From positions 1 through 37,808 of the forward strand of contig NZ_JADMKU010000028.1 in NCBI RefSeq assembly GCF_018219815.1: a stretch of DNA of 37,808 nucleotides, read 5' to 3'. Every line of letters begins with the position of its first letter. Within the stretch, counting starts at the first letter, position 1. The notes below the pieces were generated by a model. That model was not told where the DNA came from. It saw only the letters and a list, made by a program, of their open reading frames with translations, and searched no databases. A program made the position numbers and the translations under genes. Source of the DNA: Thalassovita aquimarina. GTDB lineage: Bacteria > Pseudomonadota > Alphaproteobacteria > Rhodobacterales > Rhodobacteraceae. This document shows, in pieces, positions 23,525 to 31,058 of the stretch.

Positions 23525-24575
23525 TCTCCTGATCGGTTCCGCTCTGGCCGCTATGGCCGCGTCGCCGGCTCTGGCCGAAAAGCTGGGCCTTGGCCGTCCG
23601 GCGCTGCCGGAAGAAATCGCAGCCTGGAACCTCGACATCCATCCCGACGGGACCGGCCTGCCGGTCGGTTCGGGTTCGGTTGAAGACGGCGAAGCGGTGT
23701 TTGTCGAAAACTGCGCCGTGTGCCACGGCGAATTCGCTGAAGGCTCGGGCAACTGGCCGAAACTGGCCGGGGGCGAAGGCACCCTGGCCGACAAGGACCC
23801 GCTGAAGACCGTCGGTTCCTACTGGCCCTACCTGTCGACCGTTTACGACTATGTCCGCCGCTCGATGCCGTTTGGCGCAGCCCAGACGATGAGCGACGAC
23901 GACGTCTACGCGATCACCGCCTACATCCTGTACTCGAACTACCTGGTCGAGGATGACTTCGTTCTGTCGAACGAAAACTTCCTGGATGTGGAAATGCCCA
24001 ACGCGGACGGGTTCATCGTCGATGACCGCGACACCGCCGAGGCGCATTTCTGGACCGAACCTTGCATGGAAAACTGCAAGGAAGGCGAGGTGAAGATCAC
24101 CATGCGCGCCGCGGTTCTGGACGTGACCCCGGAAGAGGAAGGTGCAGAAGAAGCCGCGGCCGAAGAAGCCCCGGCTGAAGCCGCCGCCCCGGCCGAAGAG
24201 GCCAAGGCGGAAGAGCCGGCCGAAGAACCGGTCGTTGCAGCCGCAGCGCTTGACACCGAACTGGTCAAAAAGGGCGAAAAGGTCTTCAAGAAGTGCAAGG
24301 CCTGCCACCAGGTGGGCGAGGGCGCAGCGAACAAGACCGGTCCGATGCTGAACGGCGTTGTCGGCGGCCCGATCGGCGCGGTGGAAGGCTTCAAGTATTC
24401 CAAGGGAATGGCGGAACTGGGTGAAGCCGGGGAAACCTGGAACGAAGAAAACCTGACCGCCTTCCTGACCAAGCCGAAGAGCTTCATCAAGAAGACCAAG
24501 ATGGGTTTCGCCGGCCTGAAGAAGGAAGACGACATCAATGCGGTGGCGGAATACCTCAAGTCCGTGTCGCAATAA
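23508..24575 (+). CDS. soxD: Sulfane dehydrogenase diheme cytochrome SoxD
   Basis: A 355-residue exported cytochrome c. The ATG at 23508 gives a signal peptide (LLIGSALAAMAASPALA) and overlaps the soxC 3' end. Heme 1 is Cys69-Ala-Val-Cys72-His in the N-terminal domain; heme 2 is Cys263-Lys-Ala-Cys266-His in a cytochrome c2-like C-terminal domain, with Met332 as likely ligand. Between them, about residues 209-248, lies an Ala/Glu/Pro-rich linker (EEAPAEAAAPAEEAKAEEPA) of low complexity, presumably flexible. It passes electrons from SoxC to the respiratory chain. A strong terminator follows. Confidence 0.95.
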   Translation: MSKYRNLLIGSALAAMAASPALAEKLGLGRPALPEEIAAWNLDIHPDGTGLPVGSGSVEDGEAVFVENCAVCHGEFAEGSGNWPKLAGGEGTLADKDPLKTVGSYWPYLSTVYDYVRRSMPFGAAQTMSDDDVYAITAYILYSNYLVEDDFVLSNENFLDVEMPNADGFIVDDRDTAEAHFWTEPCMENCKEGEVKITMRAAVLDVTPEEEGAEEAAAEEAPAEAAAPAEEAKAEEPAEEPVVAAAALDTELVKKGEKVFKKCKACHQVGEGAANKTGPMLNGVVGGPIGAVEGFKYSKGMAELGEAGETWNEENLTAFLTKPKSFIKKTKMGFAGLKKEDDINAVAEYLKSVSQ

Positions 24576-24597
24576 TCAGCGATCGTCGAAAAGCGGG

Positions 24598-24625
24598 CGG
24601 GGCCATCGAAAGATGGCCCCGTTTT
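24598..24625 (+). terminator. Rho-independent terminator of the sox operon
   Basis: CGGGGCCATC-gaaa-GATGGCCCCG at 24598-24621 is a 10-bp perfect stem closed by a GAAA tetraloop and followed by TTTT. It lies 22 bp after the soxD stop and marks the end of the sox locus in this window. Confidence 0.85.
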
Positions 24626-24677
24626 GCCGTCTGAAAGCGACACTGGAAATCGCCATTCCAGGTTGTCGGGCGGGGAT

Positions 24678-25685
24678 TTACGACCAGTATTTTCGGTAGG
24701 AATTCGGATTGTTGCCGTATTTCTTGCGGAAGGCGCGGGCCAGGTGGCTCGACGATCGGAACCCGGTTGCGGCCGCGATTTCGGTTACCGTCATGTCGGT
24801 TTCGTTGAGAAAGCCGTAGGCCCGGGTCAGCCGCAGCCCGTTGTAATAGGCCATCGGGCTCTGACCGAGGTAGCGCTTGAACAGCCGCTCGATCTGGCGC
24901 CGCGACACGCCCAGCCGGATGCACAGCTCGGACATCGACAGTGGTTCCTCAAGCGCGTTTTCCATCACCCTGATGGCGTCCAGCAGGTGCCGGTTGCGGG
25001 TGCCGATGGTGAATGAGCGCGCCGATTTCTGCGGTGAATTGGTCAATCCGGTACGGGTGTGCAGGCACATGTCGGCCACCAGCGACGCAAGGTCGGGCCC
25101 GTGGCGTTCCTCGATCAGCGCCAGCATCATGTCGATGGCCGAATTCCCGCCGCCGCAGGTCATCACCCGTCCGTCGATTTCATAGATGTTGGGCGACGGC
25201 ACCAGGTCGGGATAGGCTTCCTGAAAACCGTCATGGTTTTCCCAGTGCAGCGTGAAGCGCCGCCCGTTCAAAAGCCCCGCCTCGGCCAGTGCGAAGGCGC
25301 CGGTGCAGATGCCGCCCAGCGGCCTGCCGAACCGGTCCTCGCGGCGCAGCCAGTTGATGGTTTTATCGGACGCGATCCCGTTTGGCGAGATGGAGGAGCA
25401 GACGAACCCGGTCGCGTTTGCCGGCAGCGATTCCAATGCCATGTCAGGCGTCACCTTGATCCCGGTGGAACAGCAGATCGGCGCGCCGTCCTCGGTCATG
25501 GTGAACCAACGGTACAGCTTCGATTTCGTCAGCTGGTTGGCGATCCGCAGCGGTTCGATCGCCGAGGCCACCGCCAGCATCGTCGTGTTGGGAAGAAGCA
25601 GGAAGTAGAAATCCTCCGGCGGGCCGTCGAATGTCATCGGGAAATTGGCGGTGGCCGCTCTCTGGATGAAGTGATCTTGTTGCAT
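24678..25685 (-). CDS. GlxA-family transcriptional regulator (DJ-1/PfpI domain plus AraC HTH)
   Basis: A 335-residue regulator. The N-terminal DJ-1/PfpI-like domain (FYFLLLPNTTMLAVASAIEPLRIAN, GICTGAFALAEAGLL) is followed by an AraC-type HTH domain at about residues 225-325 (MSELCIRLGVSRRQIERLFKRY and VTEIAAATGFRSSSHLARAF). The closest known members (GbdR, CdhR and relatives) control catabolism of glycine betaine, carnitine or related compounds. No such genes are adjacent, so its target is unknown. The frame is open far upstream, but the ATG at 25685 begins the family-typical N-terminus. It faces clpP; three TTTGCGAC repeats lie in the gap. Confidence 0.85.
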   Translation of the reverse strand: MQQDHFIQRAATANFPMTFDGPPEDFYFLLLPNTTMLAVASAIEPLRIANQLTKSKLYRWFTMTEDGAPICCSTGIKVTPDMALESLPANATGFVCSSISPNGIASDKTINWLRREDRFGRPLGGICTGAFALAEAGLLNGRRFTLHWENHDGFQEAYPDLVPSPNIYEIDGRVMTCGGGNSAIDMMLALIEERHGPDLASLVADMCLHTRTGLTNSPQKSARSFTIGTRNRHLLDAIRVMENALEEPLSMSELCIRLGVSRRQIERLFKRYLGQSPMAYYNGLRLTRAYGFLNETDMTVTEIAAATGFRSSSHLARAFRKKYGNNPNSYRKYWS

Positions 25686-25772
25686 TGTGTATCCCGGACG
25701 GAACGGAAAAGTGGTTTCCAGCGAAAGCTGCGCTGGCAGGAATAGGTTGGGCCTTGCCCGGACCTTATACGT

Positions 25773-25831
25773 TTTGCGACGATGCCGGCAAGATTTGCGA
25801 CGACGGTGTGCCCGGGGCCGTTGTTTGCGAC
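25773..25831. promoter_or_regulatory. Three TTTGCGAC direct repeats upstream of the GlxA-type regulator
   Basis: TTTGCGAC occurs at 25773-25780, 25794-25801 and 25824-25831, all on the plus strand, with starts 21 and 30 bp apart, close to two and three helical turns. AraC-type proteins typically bind direct repeats spaced about 21 bp. The repeats lie 88 bp or more before the regulator's start, so autoregulation is the simplest guess. Confidence 0.5.
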
Positions 25832-25848
25832 AAATGATCCACCTGCCC

Positions 25849-25877
25849 TTGCAGCCGGTTTGGCGCAGCACTAAGAT
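25849..25877 (+). promoter_or_regulatory. Candidate promoter of clpP
   Basis: TTGCAG (25849-25854) and TAAGAT (25872-25877) are separated by exactly 17 bp and end 54 bp before the clpP start. The -35 box matches the consensus in three of six positions and the -10 in four of six, so this is a plausible but unproven housekeeping promoter. Confidence 0.4.
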
Positions 25878-25931
25878 TCCAGGAAGATTTGGTCGATACT
25901 GATCAAGACGGCAAGCAACAGGCAGGCGGAA

Positions 25932-26570
25932 ATGAAAGATCCTTTTGAAACGTACATGAATACCCTTGTCCCGATGGTGGTCGAACAAACCAGCCGCGGC
26001 GAACGGGCTTACGATATTTTCTCGCGCCTGCTGAAAGAGCGCATCATTTTCGTCAGCGGTCCGGTGCATGACGGCATGTCCAGCCTGATCGTGGCGCAGT
26101 TGCTGCACCTCGAGGCTGAGAATCCGTCGAAGGAAATCAGCATGTACATCAACTCGCCGGGCGGCGTGGTGACCAGCGGCCTGTCGATCTACGACACCAT
26201 GCAGTACATCAAGCCCAAGGTGTCGACCCTGGTGATCGGCCAGGCGGCCTCGATGGGGTCGCTGCTGCTGACCGCGGGCGCGCCGGGAATGCGCTTTTCT
26301 TTGCCCAACAGCCGGATCATGGTGCACCAGCCCTCTGGCGGCTATCAGGGCCAGGCGACGGATATCATGATCCATGCCGAAGAGACGCTGAAACTGAAGA
26401 CGCGTCTGAACAACATCTATGTCAAGCATACCGGTCAGACGCTTGAAAACGTTGAACGGGCGCTCGAGCGCGACAACTTCATGTCGGCCGAAGATGCCAA
26501 GGACTGGGGGCTGATCGATGAGATCGTCACCAGCCGGGCGTCGGGGGACGACGACAAAGACGCCACTTGA
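25932..26570 (+). CDS. clpP: ATP-dependent Clp protease proteolytic subunit ClpP
   Basis: A 212-residue serine protease with the full ClpP catalytic triad: Ser107 in GQAASMGS, His132 in MVHQPSGG and Asp181 in [25 protein letters not shown] is the conserved strand-loop near the oxyanion region. It forms a tetradecameric chamber fed by ClpX or ClpA. The next gene is clpX, after a terminator and its own 129-bp gap, so both probably have separate promoters. The start MKDPFETYM is family-typical. Confidence 0.97.
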   Translation: MKDPFETYMNTLVPMVVEQTSRGERAYDIFSRLLKERIIFVSGPVHDGMSSLIVAQLLHLEAENPSKEISMYINSPGGVVTSGLSIYDTMQYIKPKVSTLVIGQAASMGSLLLTAGAPGMRFSLPNSRIMVHQPSGGYQGQATDIMIHAEETLKLKTRLNNIYVKHTGQTLENVERALERDNFMSAEDAKDWGLIDEIVTSRASGDDDKDAT

Positions 26571-26581
26571 CGGGGCGCAGG

Positions 26582-26615
26582 CACGGGGTGCTCCGGCGGC
26601 CCCGTGTCGTTTTTT
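26582..26615 (+). terminator. Rho-independent terminator after clpP
   Basis: CACGGGG (26582-26588) pairs with CCCCGTG (26600-26606) around an 11-nt loop, followed by TTTTTT at 26610-26615. It lies 12 bp after the clpP stop and likely separates clpP from clpX transcription, perhaps partially. Confidence 0.75.
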
Positions 26616-26699
26616 ACATTGTAGCGGCCTGGGGGCTGTCCTAAACTCGCTGATCAAGAAGCATGGACCAGCGCTCGATTCAGGCCTGAAAGGGAAGAC

Positions 26700-27965
26700 A
26701 TGGCGAATTCAACCGGCGGCGACAGCAAGAACACGCTTTACTGCTCCTTCTGCGGCAAGAGCCAGCACGAGGTGCGTAAGCTGATTGCCGGCCCGACCGT
26801 GTTCATCTGTGATGAATGCGTGGAACTCTGCATGGATATCATCCGTGAGGAGACCAAGAGCGCGGGCTTGAAGTCGTCCGAAGGGGTGCCGACCCCGCTG
26901 GATATCTGCAACGTCCTGGACGATTACGTGATCGGGCAGGCGATGGCGAAACGCGTGCTGTCGGTGGCGGTGCACAACCACTACAAGCGGCTGAACCACG
27001 CGCAGAAATCCGGTGACATCGAACTGGCCAAGTCGAACATCCTGCTGATCGGCCCCACGGGCTGCGGCAAGACGCTGCTGGCGCAGACGCTGGCGCGCAT
27101 CCTCGACGTGCCGTTCACCATGGCCGACGCCACCACGCTGACCGAAGCGGGTTACGTGGGCGAGGATGTGGAAAACATCATCCTGAAGCTGCTGCAGTCC
27201 AGCGAATACAATGTCGAACGGGCACAGCGCGGCATCGTATATATCGACGAGGTCGACAAGATCACCCGCAAGTCGGAAAATCCCTCGATCACCCGCGACG
27301 TGTCGGGCGAGGGCGTGCAGCAGGCGCTCTTGAAGCTGATGGAAGGCACCGTGGCCAGCGTTCCGCCGCAGGGCGGCCGCAAGCATCCGCAGCAGGAATT
27401 CCTGCAGGTGGACACCACCAACATCCTGTTCATCTGCGGCGGCGCCTTCGCCGGTCTCGACCGGATCATCGCGCAGCGCGGCAAGGGATCGGCGATGGGC
27501 TTCGGCGCCGATGTGCGCGAAGTGGACGAACGCGGCGTCGGCGAGGTGTTCAAGGATCTCGAACCCGAGGATCTGCTGAAATTCGGCCTGATCCCGGAAT
27601 TCGTCGGTCGTCTGCCGGTCATCGCCACGCTGGAAGACCTCGACGAGGACGCGCTGGTCACCATTCTGACCGAACCGAAAAACGCGCTGGTGAAGCAATA
27701 CCAGCGCCTGTTCGAACTGGAAGAAACCCAGCTGACCTTCACCGAGGACGCGCTGCACGCGATCGCCAAGCGCGCGATCCAGCGCAAGACTGGCGCGCGC
27801 GGTCTGCGCTCGATCCTCGAGGACATCCTGCTGGACACCATGTTCGAACTGCCCGGGATGGAAAATGTCGACGAGGTCGTGGTCAACGAAGAGGCCGTGA
27901 ACTCGGACGCCAAGCCGCTGATGATCTATGCGGACGCCAAGAAGGAAGAAGCCAGCGCAAGTTAA
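26700..27965 (+). CDS. clpX: ATP-dependent Clp protease ATP-binding subunit ClpX
   Basis: A 421-residue AAA+ unfoldase. The N-terminal zinc-binding domain has Cys15-xx-Cys18 and Cys37-xx-Cys40 ([17 protein letters not shown]). The Walker A motif GPTGCGKT is at residues 118-125, Walker B is in [10 protein letters not shown], and an arginine-bearing C-terminal domain follows ([16 protein letters not shown]). It recognises substrates and feeds ClpP. The start ATG at 26700 follows AAGGGAAG by a few nt. A terminator lies 42 bp after its stop. Confidence 0.98.
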   Translation: MANSTGGDSKNTLYCSFCGKSQHEVRKLIAGPTVFICDECVELCMDIIREETKSAGLKSSEGVPTPLDICNVLDDYVIGQAMAKRVLSVAVHNHYKRLNHAQKSGDIELAKSNILLIGPTGCGKTLLAQTLARILDVPFTMADATTLTEAGYVGEDVENIILKLLQSSEYNVERAQRGIVYIDEVDKITRKSENPSITRDVSGEGVQQALLKLMEGTVASVPPQGGRKHPQQEFLQVDTTNILFICGGAFAGLDRIIAQRGKGSAMGFGADVREVDERGVGEVFKDLEPEDLLKFGLIPEFVGRLPVIATLEDLDEDALVTILTEPKNALVKQYQRLFELEETQLTFTEDALHAIAKRAIQRKTGARGLRSILEDILLDTMFELPGMENVDEVVVNEEAVNSDAKPLMIYADAKKEEASAS

Positions 27966-28006
27966 AACGCTTCAATGCATGTGGTTCGTGTTCTTCTCAA
28001 GGGAAT

Positions 28007-28042
28007 GGCCATCGTTCTTCTGACGGTGGCCTTTTTCTTTTT
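28007..28042 (+). terminator. Rho-independent terminator after clpX
   Basis: GGCCATCGT (28007-28015) pairs with ACGGTGGCC (28023-28031) in a 9-bp stem with one G-U pair and a 7-nt loop, followed by TTTTTCTTTTT. It is a strong terminator by appearance and overlaps the possible 5' extension of the next open frame. Confidence 0.75.
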
Positions 28043-28052
28043 CTGCGGCTGA

Positions 28053-28502
28053 TTGCTGCTCGTTGCAAATCTAGAGTGGCTCCGCCGGACCGAAGACCCG
28101 ACTTATGCAACGGATTTGTTTGCCGGGCATCTTTCGGTCGCCAAGGTGCTTGCGACGCGTAAATGGCATCGCAGAGGCGGAGAGCCCTTGGATTGCAGCT
28201 ATGCCATCGTAGACTTGGCAGATGGAGCCCCGAATGTCCCTCCATCTTGGTCTAATTCTGACAACGGTTGGAAGTACAAGTTTGGTGGCGATTGGAAGGA
28301 AGCGCCTGAACCTGAACCCCACGACAACATGAGAAGAGCACTGAGGTTCTGTTCCCAATATTTTGACGATGCGACGAATGATCGGCTGTTCCGCGCCTTG
28401 GCTGAACCGGGCAGTTGGTACGTGCGTGGGCCCGTTGGCGAAATCCTCTACATCTACTCGTTGCCTCAGAACATCGCCGCGCGTATTCGTTTCGGCGACT
28501 AA
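28053..28502 (+). CDS. Hypothetical protein with doubtful 5' end (possible nonsense mutation)
   Basis: A 149-codon open frame from a TTG at 28053, family not recognised. The C-terminal part is protein-like, with WYVRGPVGEILYIYSLP, WKYKFGGDWKEAPEPEP and YAIVDLADGAPNVPPSW. There is no ATG near the start and no ribosome-binding site before the TTG. In the same frame upstream, an ATG at 27975 or 28005 would add a basic and then hydrophobic segment (MAIVLLTVAFFFFCG), interrupted only by TGA at 28050-28052. The gene may therefore be a membrane-anchored protein broken by one stop codon, or the upstream frame may be just the clpX terminator. Codon use is less GC-rich than in its neighbours. RidA follows 18 bp after it. 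Confidence 0.5.
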   Translation: MLLVANLEWLRRTEDPTYATDLFAGHLSVAKVLATRKWHRRGGEPLDCSYAIVDLADGAPNVPPSWSNSDNGWKYKFGGDWKEAPEPEPHDNMRRALRFCSQYFDDATNDRLFRALAEPGSWYVRGPVGEILYIYSLPQNIAARIRFGD

Positions 28503-28520
28503 GATCCAAGAGGTAATGAC

Positions 28521-28880
28521 ATGACCATCAAACGCATCCATTCGGGCGGCGAATTCGAAGTCAAGATCGGCTATTGCCGCGCCGTCGTGGCGGGCGGTTT
28601 CGTCCATGTGGCGGGCACCGTGGGGCAGGGCGATACGGTCGAGGAGCAATGCCGTTCGGCGCTCGACACCATAGGCAAGGCGCTGGAACAGGCTGGCACG
28701 TCCTTCGCCAATGCAGTGCGGGTGAATTACTACCTGCCGGACGCCGCCGAATTCGAACCCTGCTGGCCGATCCTGTCCGAAGCCTTCGGCGACAATCCCC
28801 CGGCGGCCACGATGATTGAATGTGGGCTGATCAACCCGAAGTTCCGCATCGAGATCGAACTGACGGCGCTGGCCGGGTAA
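28521..28880 (+). CDS. RidA/YjgF/YER057c/UK114-family protein
   Basis: A 119-residue RidA-superfamily protein with RAVVAGGFVHVAGTVGQG near the N-terminus, a central helix (IGKALEQAGTSFANAVRVNYYL) and the C-terminal strand KFRIEIELTAL containing the Arg that in RidA contacts the carboxylate of imine or enamine substrates. It probably protects enzymes from 2-aminoacrylate-type intermediates, although several subfamilies have other roles. AAGAGG lies upstream of the ATG. Confidence 0.85.
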   Translation: MTIKRIHSGGEFEVKIGYCRAVVAGGFVHVAGTVGQGDTVEEQCRSALDTIGKALEQAGTSFANAVRVNYYLPDAAEFEPCWPILSEAFGDNPPAATMIECGLINPKFRIEIELTALAG

Positions 28881-28927
28881 GCCTGTCCGGCAGAACCAAA
28901 AGCCCGGAACAAGGCCGTCAGGCCGCC

Positions 28928-29066
28928 CCGGGCCAGCGCCAGTCCGCCCACCGGGCTGGCGCTTCTGCGAGGTTCGCCTTGCCGCCGATAGTGCGCGCGG
29001 ATTTGGCGGCATAAACTGCCGTGCCCAAGGGCCGCGGCGCCACCCCGCGGACTGGCGCTGGCCCGG
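28928..29066. repeat. 20-bp perfect inverted repeat in the gap before the NDUFA12 gene
   Basis: The 20-bp sequence at 28928-28947 (beginning CCGGGCCAGCGCCAG) is repeated as its exact reverse complement at 29047-29066 (CGGACTGGCGCTGGCCCGG with one more base), 99 bp apart. An inner copy of the motif also forms a local stem, AGCGCCAG at 28935-28942 with CTGGCGCT at 28956-28963. The 288-bp gap 28881-29168 contains no gene I can support. The local stem may end RidA transcription. Confidence 0.6.
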
Positions 29067-29168
29067 CTTTCGCACGATACCCGGCCGATCCAGTCCCTAA
29101 ACGGTCAACCCACTGGACCTCGCCCCCGATTTACGCCATACCACCCCTAAGCAATTGCGGAGAGATTC

Positions 29169-29552
29169 ATGGGCCTTTTGAACACCCTTCTGCGCGCCGT
29201 CACCTGGTGGGACGGGCAGACGCTCAACACTCAGCTCTACACCGCCCGCAAGGGTGTGAAAGTGGGCGAGGACGAACAGGGCAACGTGTTCTACCAGTCC
29301 CGCGACGGCAAGCGCCGCTGGGTGATCTATAATGGCGAGATCGAGGCCAGCCGGGTCGGCCCCGATTGGCATGGCTGGCTGCATCACACCTTCAAGGAAG
29401 CGCCGACCGACCGTCCGATGGTCCACAAGGCTTGGGAAAAGCCGCATCTTGAAAACCTGACCGGGACCGCGCAGGCCTATGCCCCCGCCGGTTCGATCCG
29501 CCGCGCCGCCCCGTCCGAGCGCCGCGATTACGAGGCCTGGTCGCCGGAATAA
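29169..29552 (+). CDS. NADH:ubiquinone oxidoreductase subunit NDUFA12-like
   Basis: A 127-residue protein of the NDUFA12 (B17.2) family of complex I accessory subunits found in alphaproteobacteria and mitochondria. It has the N-terminal [44 protein letters not shown] core, and W-rich C-terminus. It binds the peripheral arm of complex I and is encoded away from the nuo operon. GGAGAG precedes the ATG. The downstream genes mlaD and the DUF2155 gene follow closely and are probably co-transcribed. Confidence 0.93.
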   Translation: MGLLNTLLRAVTWWDGQTLNTQLYTARKGVKVGEDEQGNVFYQSRDGKRRWVIYNGEIEASRVGPDWHGWLHHTFKEAPTDRPMVHKAWEKPHLENLTGTAQAYAPAGSIRRAAPSERRDYEAWSPE

Positions 29553-29562
29553 GGTCGCACCG

Positions 29563-30024
29563 ATGTCCGAAAACAAAACCGAAGTGGCAGTTGGAGGCGC
29601 GGTCTTGGCCGTTGCGATCGGCTTTGTCGTCTATGCCGGGCAGGTGACCGGGTTCACCGACCGCAATGTCGGCTATCCGCTCACCGCTTCGTTCCGGTCG
29701 CTCGAAGGGGTGACGGTGGGCACCGATGTGCGGCTGGCCGGGGTCAAGATCGGTACCGTCACGGGGATCGACCTGAACCCGGAAACCTTCCGGGCCGACA
29801 CCACTTTCAACCTCAAGGATGGGATCGATATCCCCGATGACAGCGCCGTGGTCGTTTCTTCCGAAGGGTTGCTGGGGGGCAATTTCGTCGAAATCGTGCC
29901 GGGCGGATCGCCGTTCAACTTCGCCCCAGGAGATGAGATCGAAGACACCCAAGGGTCGGTTTCCCTGGTGTCGCTGCTGATGAAATTCGTTTCCGGGTCC
30001 GGCAGTTCGGACAGCGGTCAATGA
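29563..30024 (+). CDS. mlaD: MlaD-like outer-membrane lipid-asymmetry protein (MCE domain)
   Basis: A 153-residue protein with one N-terminal transmembrane helix (VGGAVLAVAIGFVVYAGQ) and a single MCE domain (YPLTASFRSLEGVTVGTDVRLAGVKIGTV, SSEGLLGGNFVEIVPGG). MlaD is the periplasmic ring subunit of the MlaFEDB phospholipid transporter. The other mla genes are not in the window. The start ATG at 29563 lies 11 bp after the upstream stop; a longer frame starting at 29479 overlaps the upstream gene. Its TGA overlaps the next ATG. Confidence 0.9.
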   Translation: MSENKTEVAVGGAVLAVAIGFVVYAGQVTGFTDRNVGYPLTASFRSLEGVTVGTDVRLAGVKIGTVTGIDLNPETFRADTTFNLKDGIDIPDDSAVVVSSEGLLGGNFVEIVPGGSPFNFAPGDEIEDTQGSVSLVSLLMKFVSGSGSSDSGQ

Positions 30025-30386
30025 TCCGGACCCTGTCGTTTCTGGCCCTGATGACGGCCACGCCCGCGCTGGCCGAAGAGGTCAGCACCGGCGCCGGCGC
30101 AATGCTGCGCGGGTTGGACAAGGTCAACGGCGAAACCACGGATATCAAACTGGAAAACGGCGGTTCGGCCAGCTATGGCCCTCTGTCGGTGGAACTGACC
30201 GAATGCCGCTTCCCGCAGGGCAACCCGGCGGGCGACGCCTATGCTTTCCTGACGATCCGCGAACAGGACAATGACGGGGTGCTGTTCCAGGGCTGGATGA
30301 TCGCCTCGGCCCCGGCGCTGAACGCGCTGGATCACTCGCGCTACGACGTCTGGGTGTTGCGCTGTATCACGTCCGAAGGCGACTGA
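30021..30386 (+). CDS. DUF2155 family periplasmic protein
   Basis: A 121-residue protein with a signal peptide (IRTLSFLALMTATPALA) and the DUF2155 pattern MLRGLDKVNGETTDIKLENG, VELTECRFPQG, YAFLTIREQD, and LFQGWMIASAPALNALDHSRYDVWVLRC, with a probable disulfide between two cysteines. The function is not known to me. It overlaps mlaD by 4 bp (ATGA), so the two are probably made together. Its 3' end overlaps the convergent aat gene by 46 bp. Confidence 0.87.
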   Translation: MIRTLSFLALMTATPALAEEVSTGAGAMLRGLDKVNGETTDIKLENGGSASYGPLSVELTECRFPQGNPAGDAYAFLTIREQDNDGVLFQGWMIASAPALNALDHSRYDVWVLRCITSEGD

Positions 30387-30994
30387 GGCAAATCCGGCGC
30401 GGTGAAATCGGCCTGCCCCTGCAACGCCTCTTCCAGTAACAGGTGATACCGCGCCCGCGGGATTTCGATCGCCCCCAATGAGGCCAGATGCGGCGTGATG
30501 AACTGGGTGTCGAACAGGGTGAAACCGGCCAGTTTCAACCGGTCCACCAGGTAGGCCAGCGCGATTTTCGACGCGTCGGTGCGGCGCGAAAACATGCTTT
30601 CTCCGAAAAACGCCCGCCCCAGCGTGACGCCATAAACGCCGCCGACCAGTTCGCTCTCCATCCAGACTTCCAGAGAATGGGCGTGTCCTAGCCTGTGCAG
30701 CTGCATGTAAAGGTCATGGATCACACCGCTGATCCATGTGTCCTCGCGGTCGGCACATCCGCGCAGCACGCCTTCGAAATCGGCGTTGACCGATACGCCG
30801 AACCCCCCGCGCCGCATCCGGCGGGCCAGCGAGCGGGAAATGTGGAAATGGTCGAGCGGGAAGATGCCGCGCAGTTTCGGATCCACCCAGAAGACTTCCG
30901 GGTCGTCGCGGCCTTCGGACATCGGGAAAACGCCGGACGCATAGGCGCTCAGTAAAAGTTCGGGGGTCAGAAAGGGGTCGCGGTCATCCTTCAC
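30341..30994 (-). CDS. aat: Leucyl/phenylalanyl-tRNA--protein transferase
   Basis: A 217-residue Aat enzyme that adds Leu or Phe to the N-terminus of proteins starting with Arg or Lys (N-degron pathway read by ClpS and ClpAP). The family signatures are LLLSAYASGVFPMSEG, FFGESMFSRRTDASKIAL and FTLFDTQFITPHLASLGA. The start is GTG at 30994. The last 26 or so residues (after ALQGQADF) are a short variable tail that overlaps the DUF2155 gene on the other strand. Confidence 0.95.
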   Translation of the reverse strand: MKDDRDPFLTPELLLSAYASGVFPMSEGRDDPEVFWVDPKLRGIFPLDHFHISRSLARRMRRGGFGVSVNADFEGVLRGCADREDTWISGVIHDLYMQLHRLGHAHSLEVWMESELVGGVYGVTLGRAFFGESMFSRRTDASKIALAYLVDRLKLAGFTLFDTQFITPHLASLGAIEIPRARYHLLLEEALQGQADFTAPDLPQSPSDVIQRNTQTS

Positions 30995-31025
30995 GGGAAC
31001 GTGCGCCTTCTGTCCTAAACGGGGT

Positions 31026-31050
31026 CGGCGGGCGCGCTCGGCGCCCGCCG
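31026..31050 (-). terminator. GC hairpin after accC
   Basis: CGGCGGGCGC (31026-31035) pairs exactly with GCGCCCGCCG (31041-31050) around a 5-nt loop, 8 bp after the accC stop on the minus strand. A T run is absent, so it is a probable but weak terminator or an RNA-stability element. Confidence 0.5.
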
Positions 31051-31058
31051 CAAGGGCC

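Noticed and set aside
25686-26657. Upstream extension of the GlxA-type regulator to 659 codons
   Set aside because: The extension is antisense to clpP and the divergent promoter region; the family-typical N-terminus begins at 25685.
28050-28052. TGA as a selenocysteine codon
   Set aside because: No selenoprotein family resemblance, and the hairpin nearby lies before the codon and is explained by the clpX terminator.
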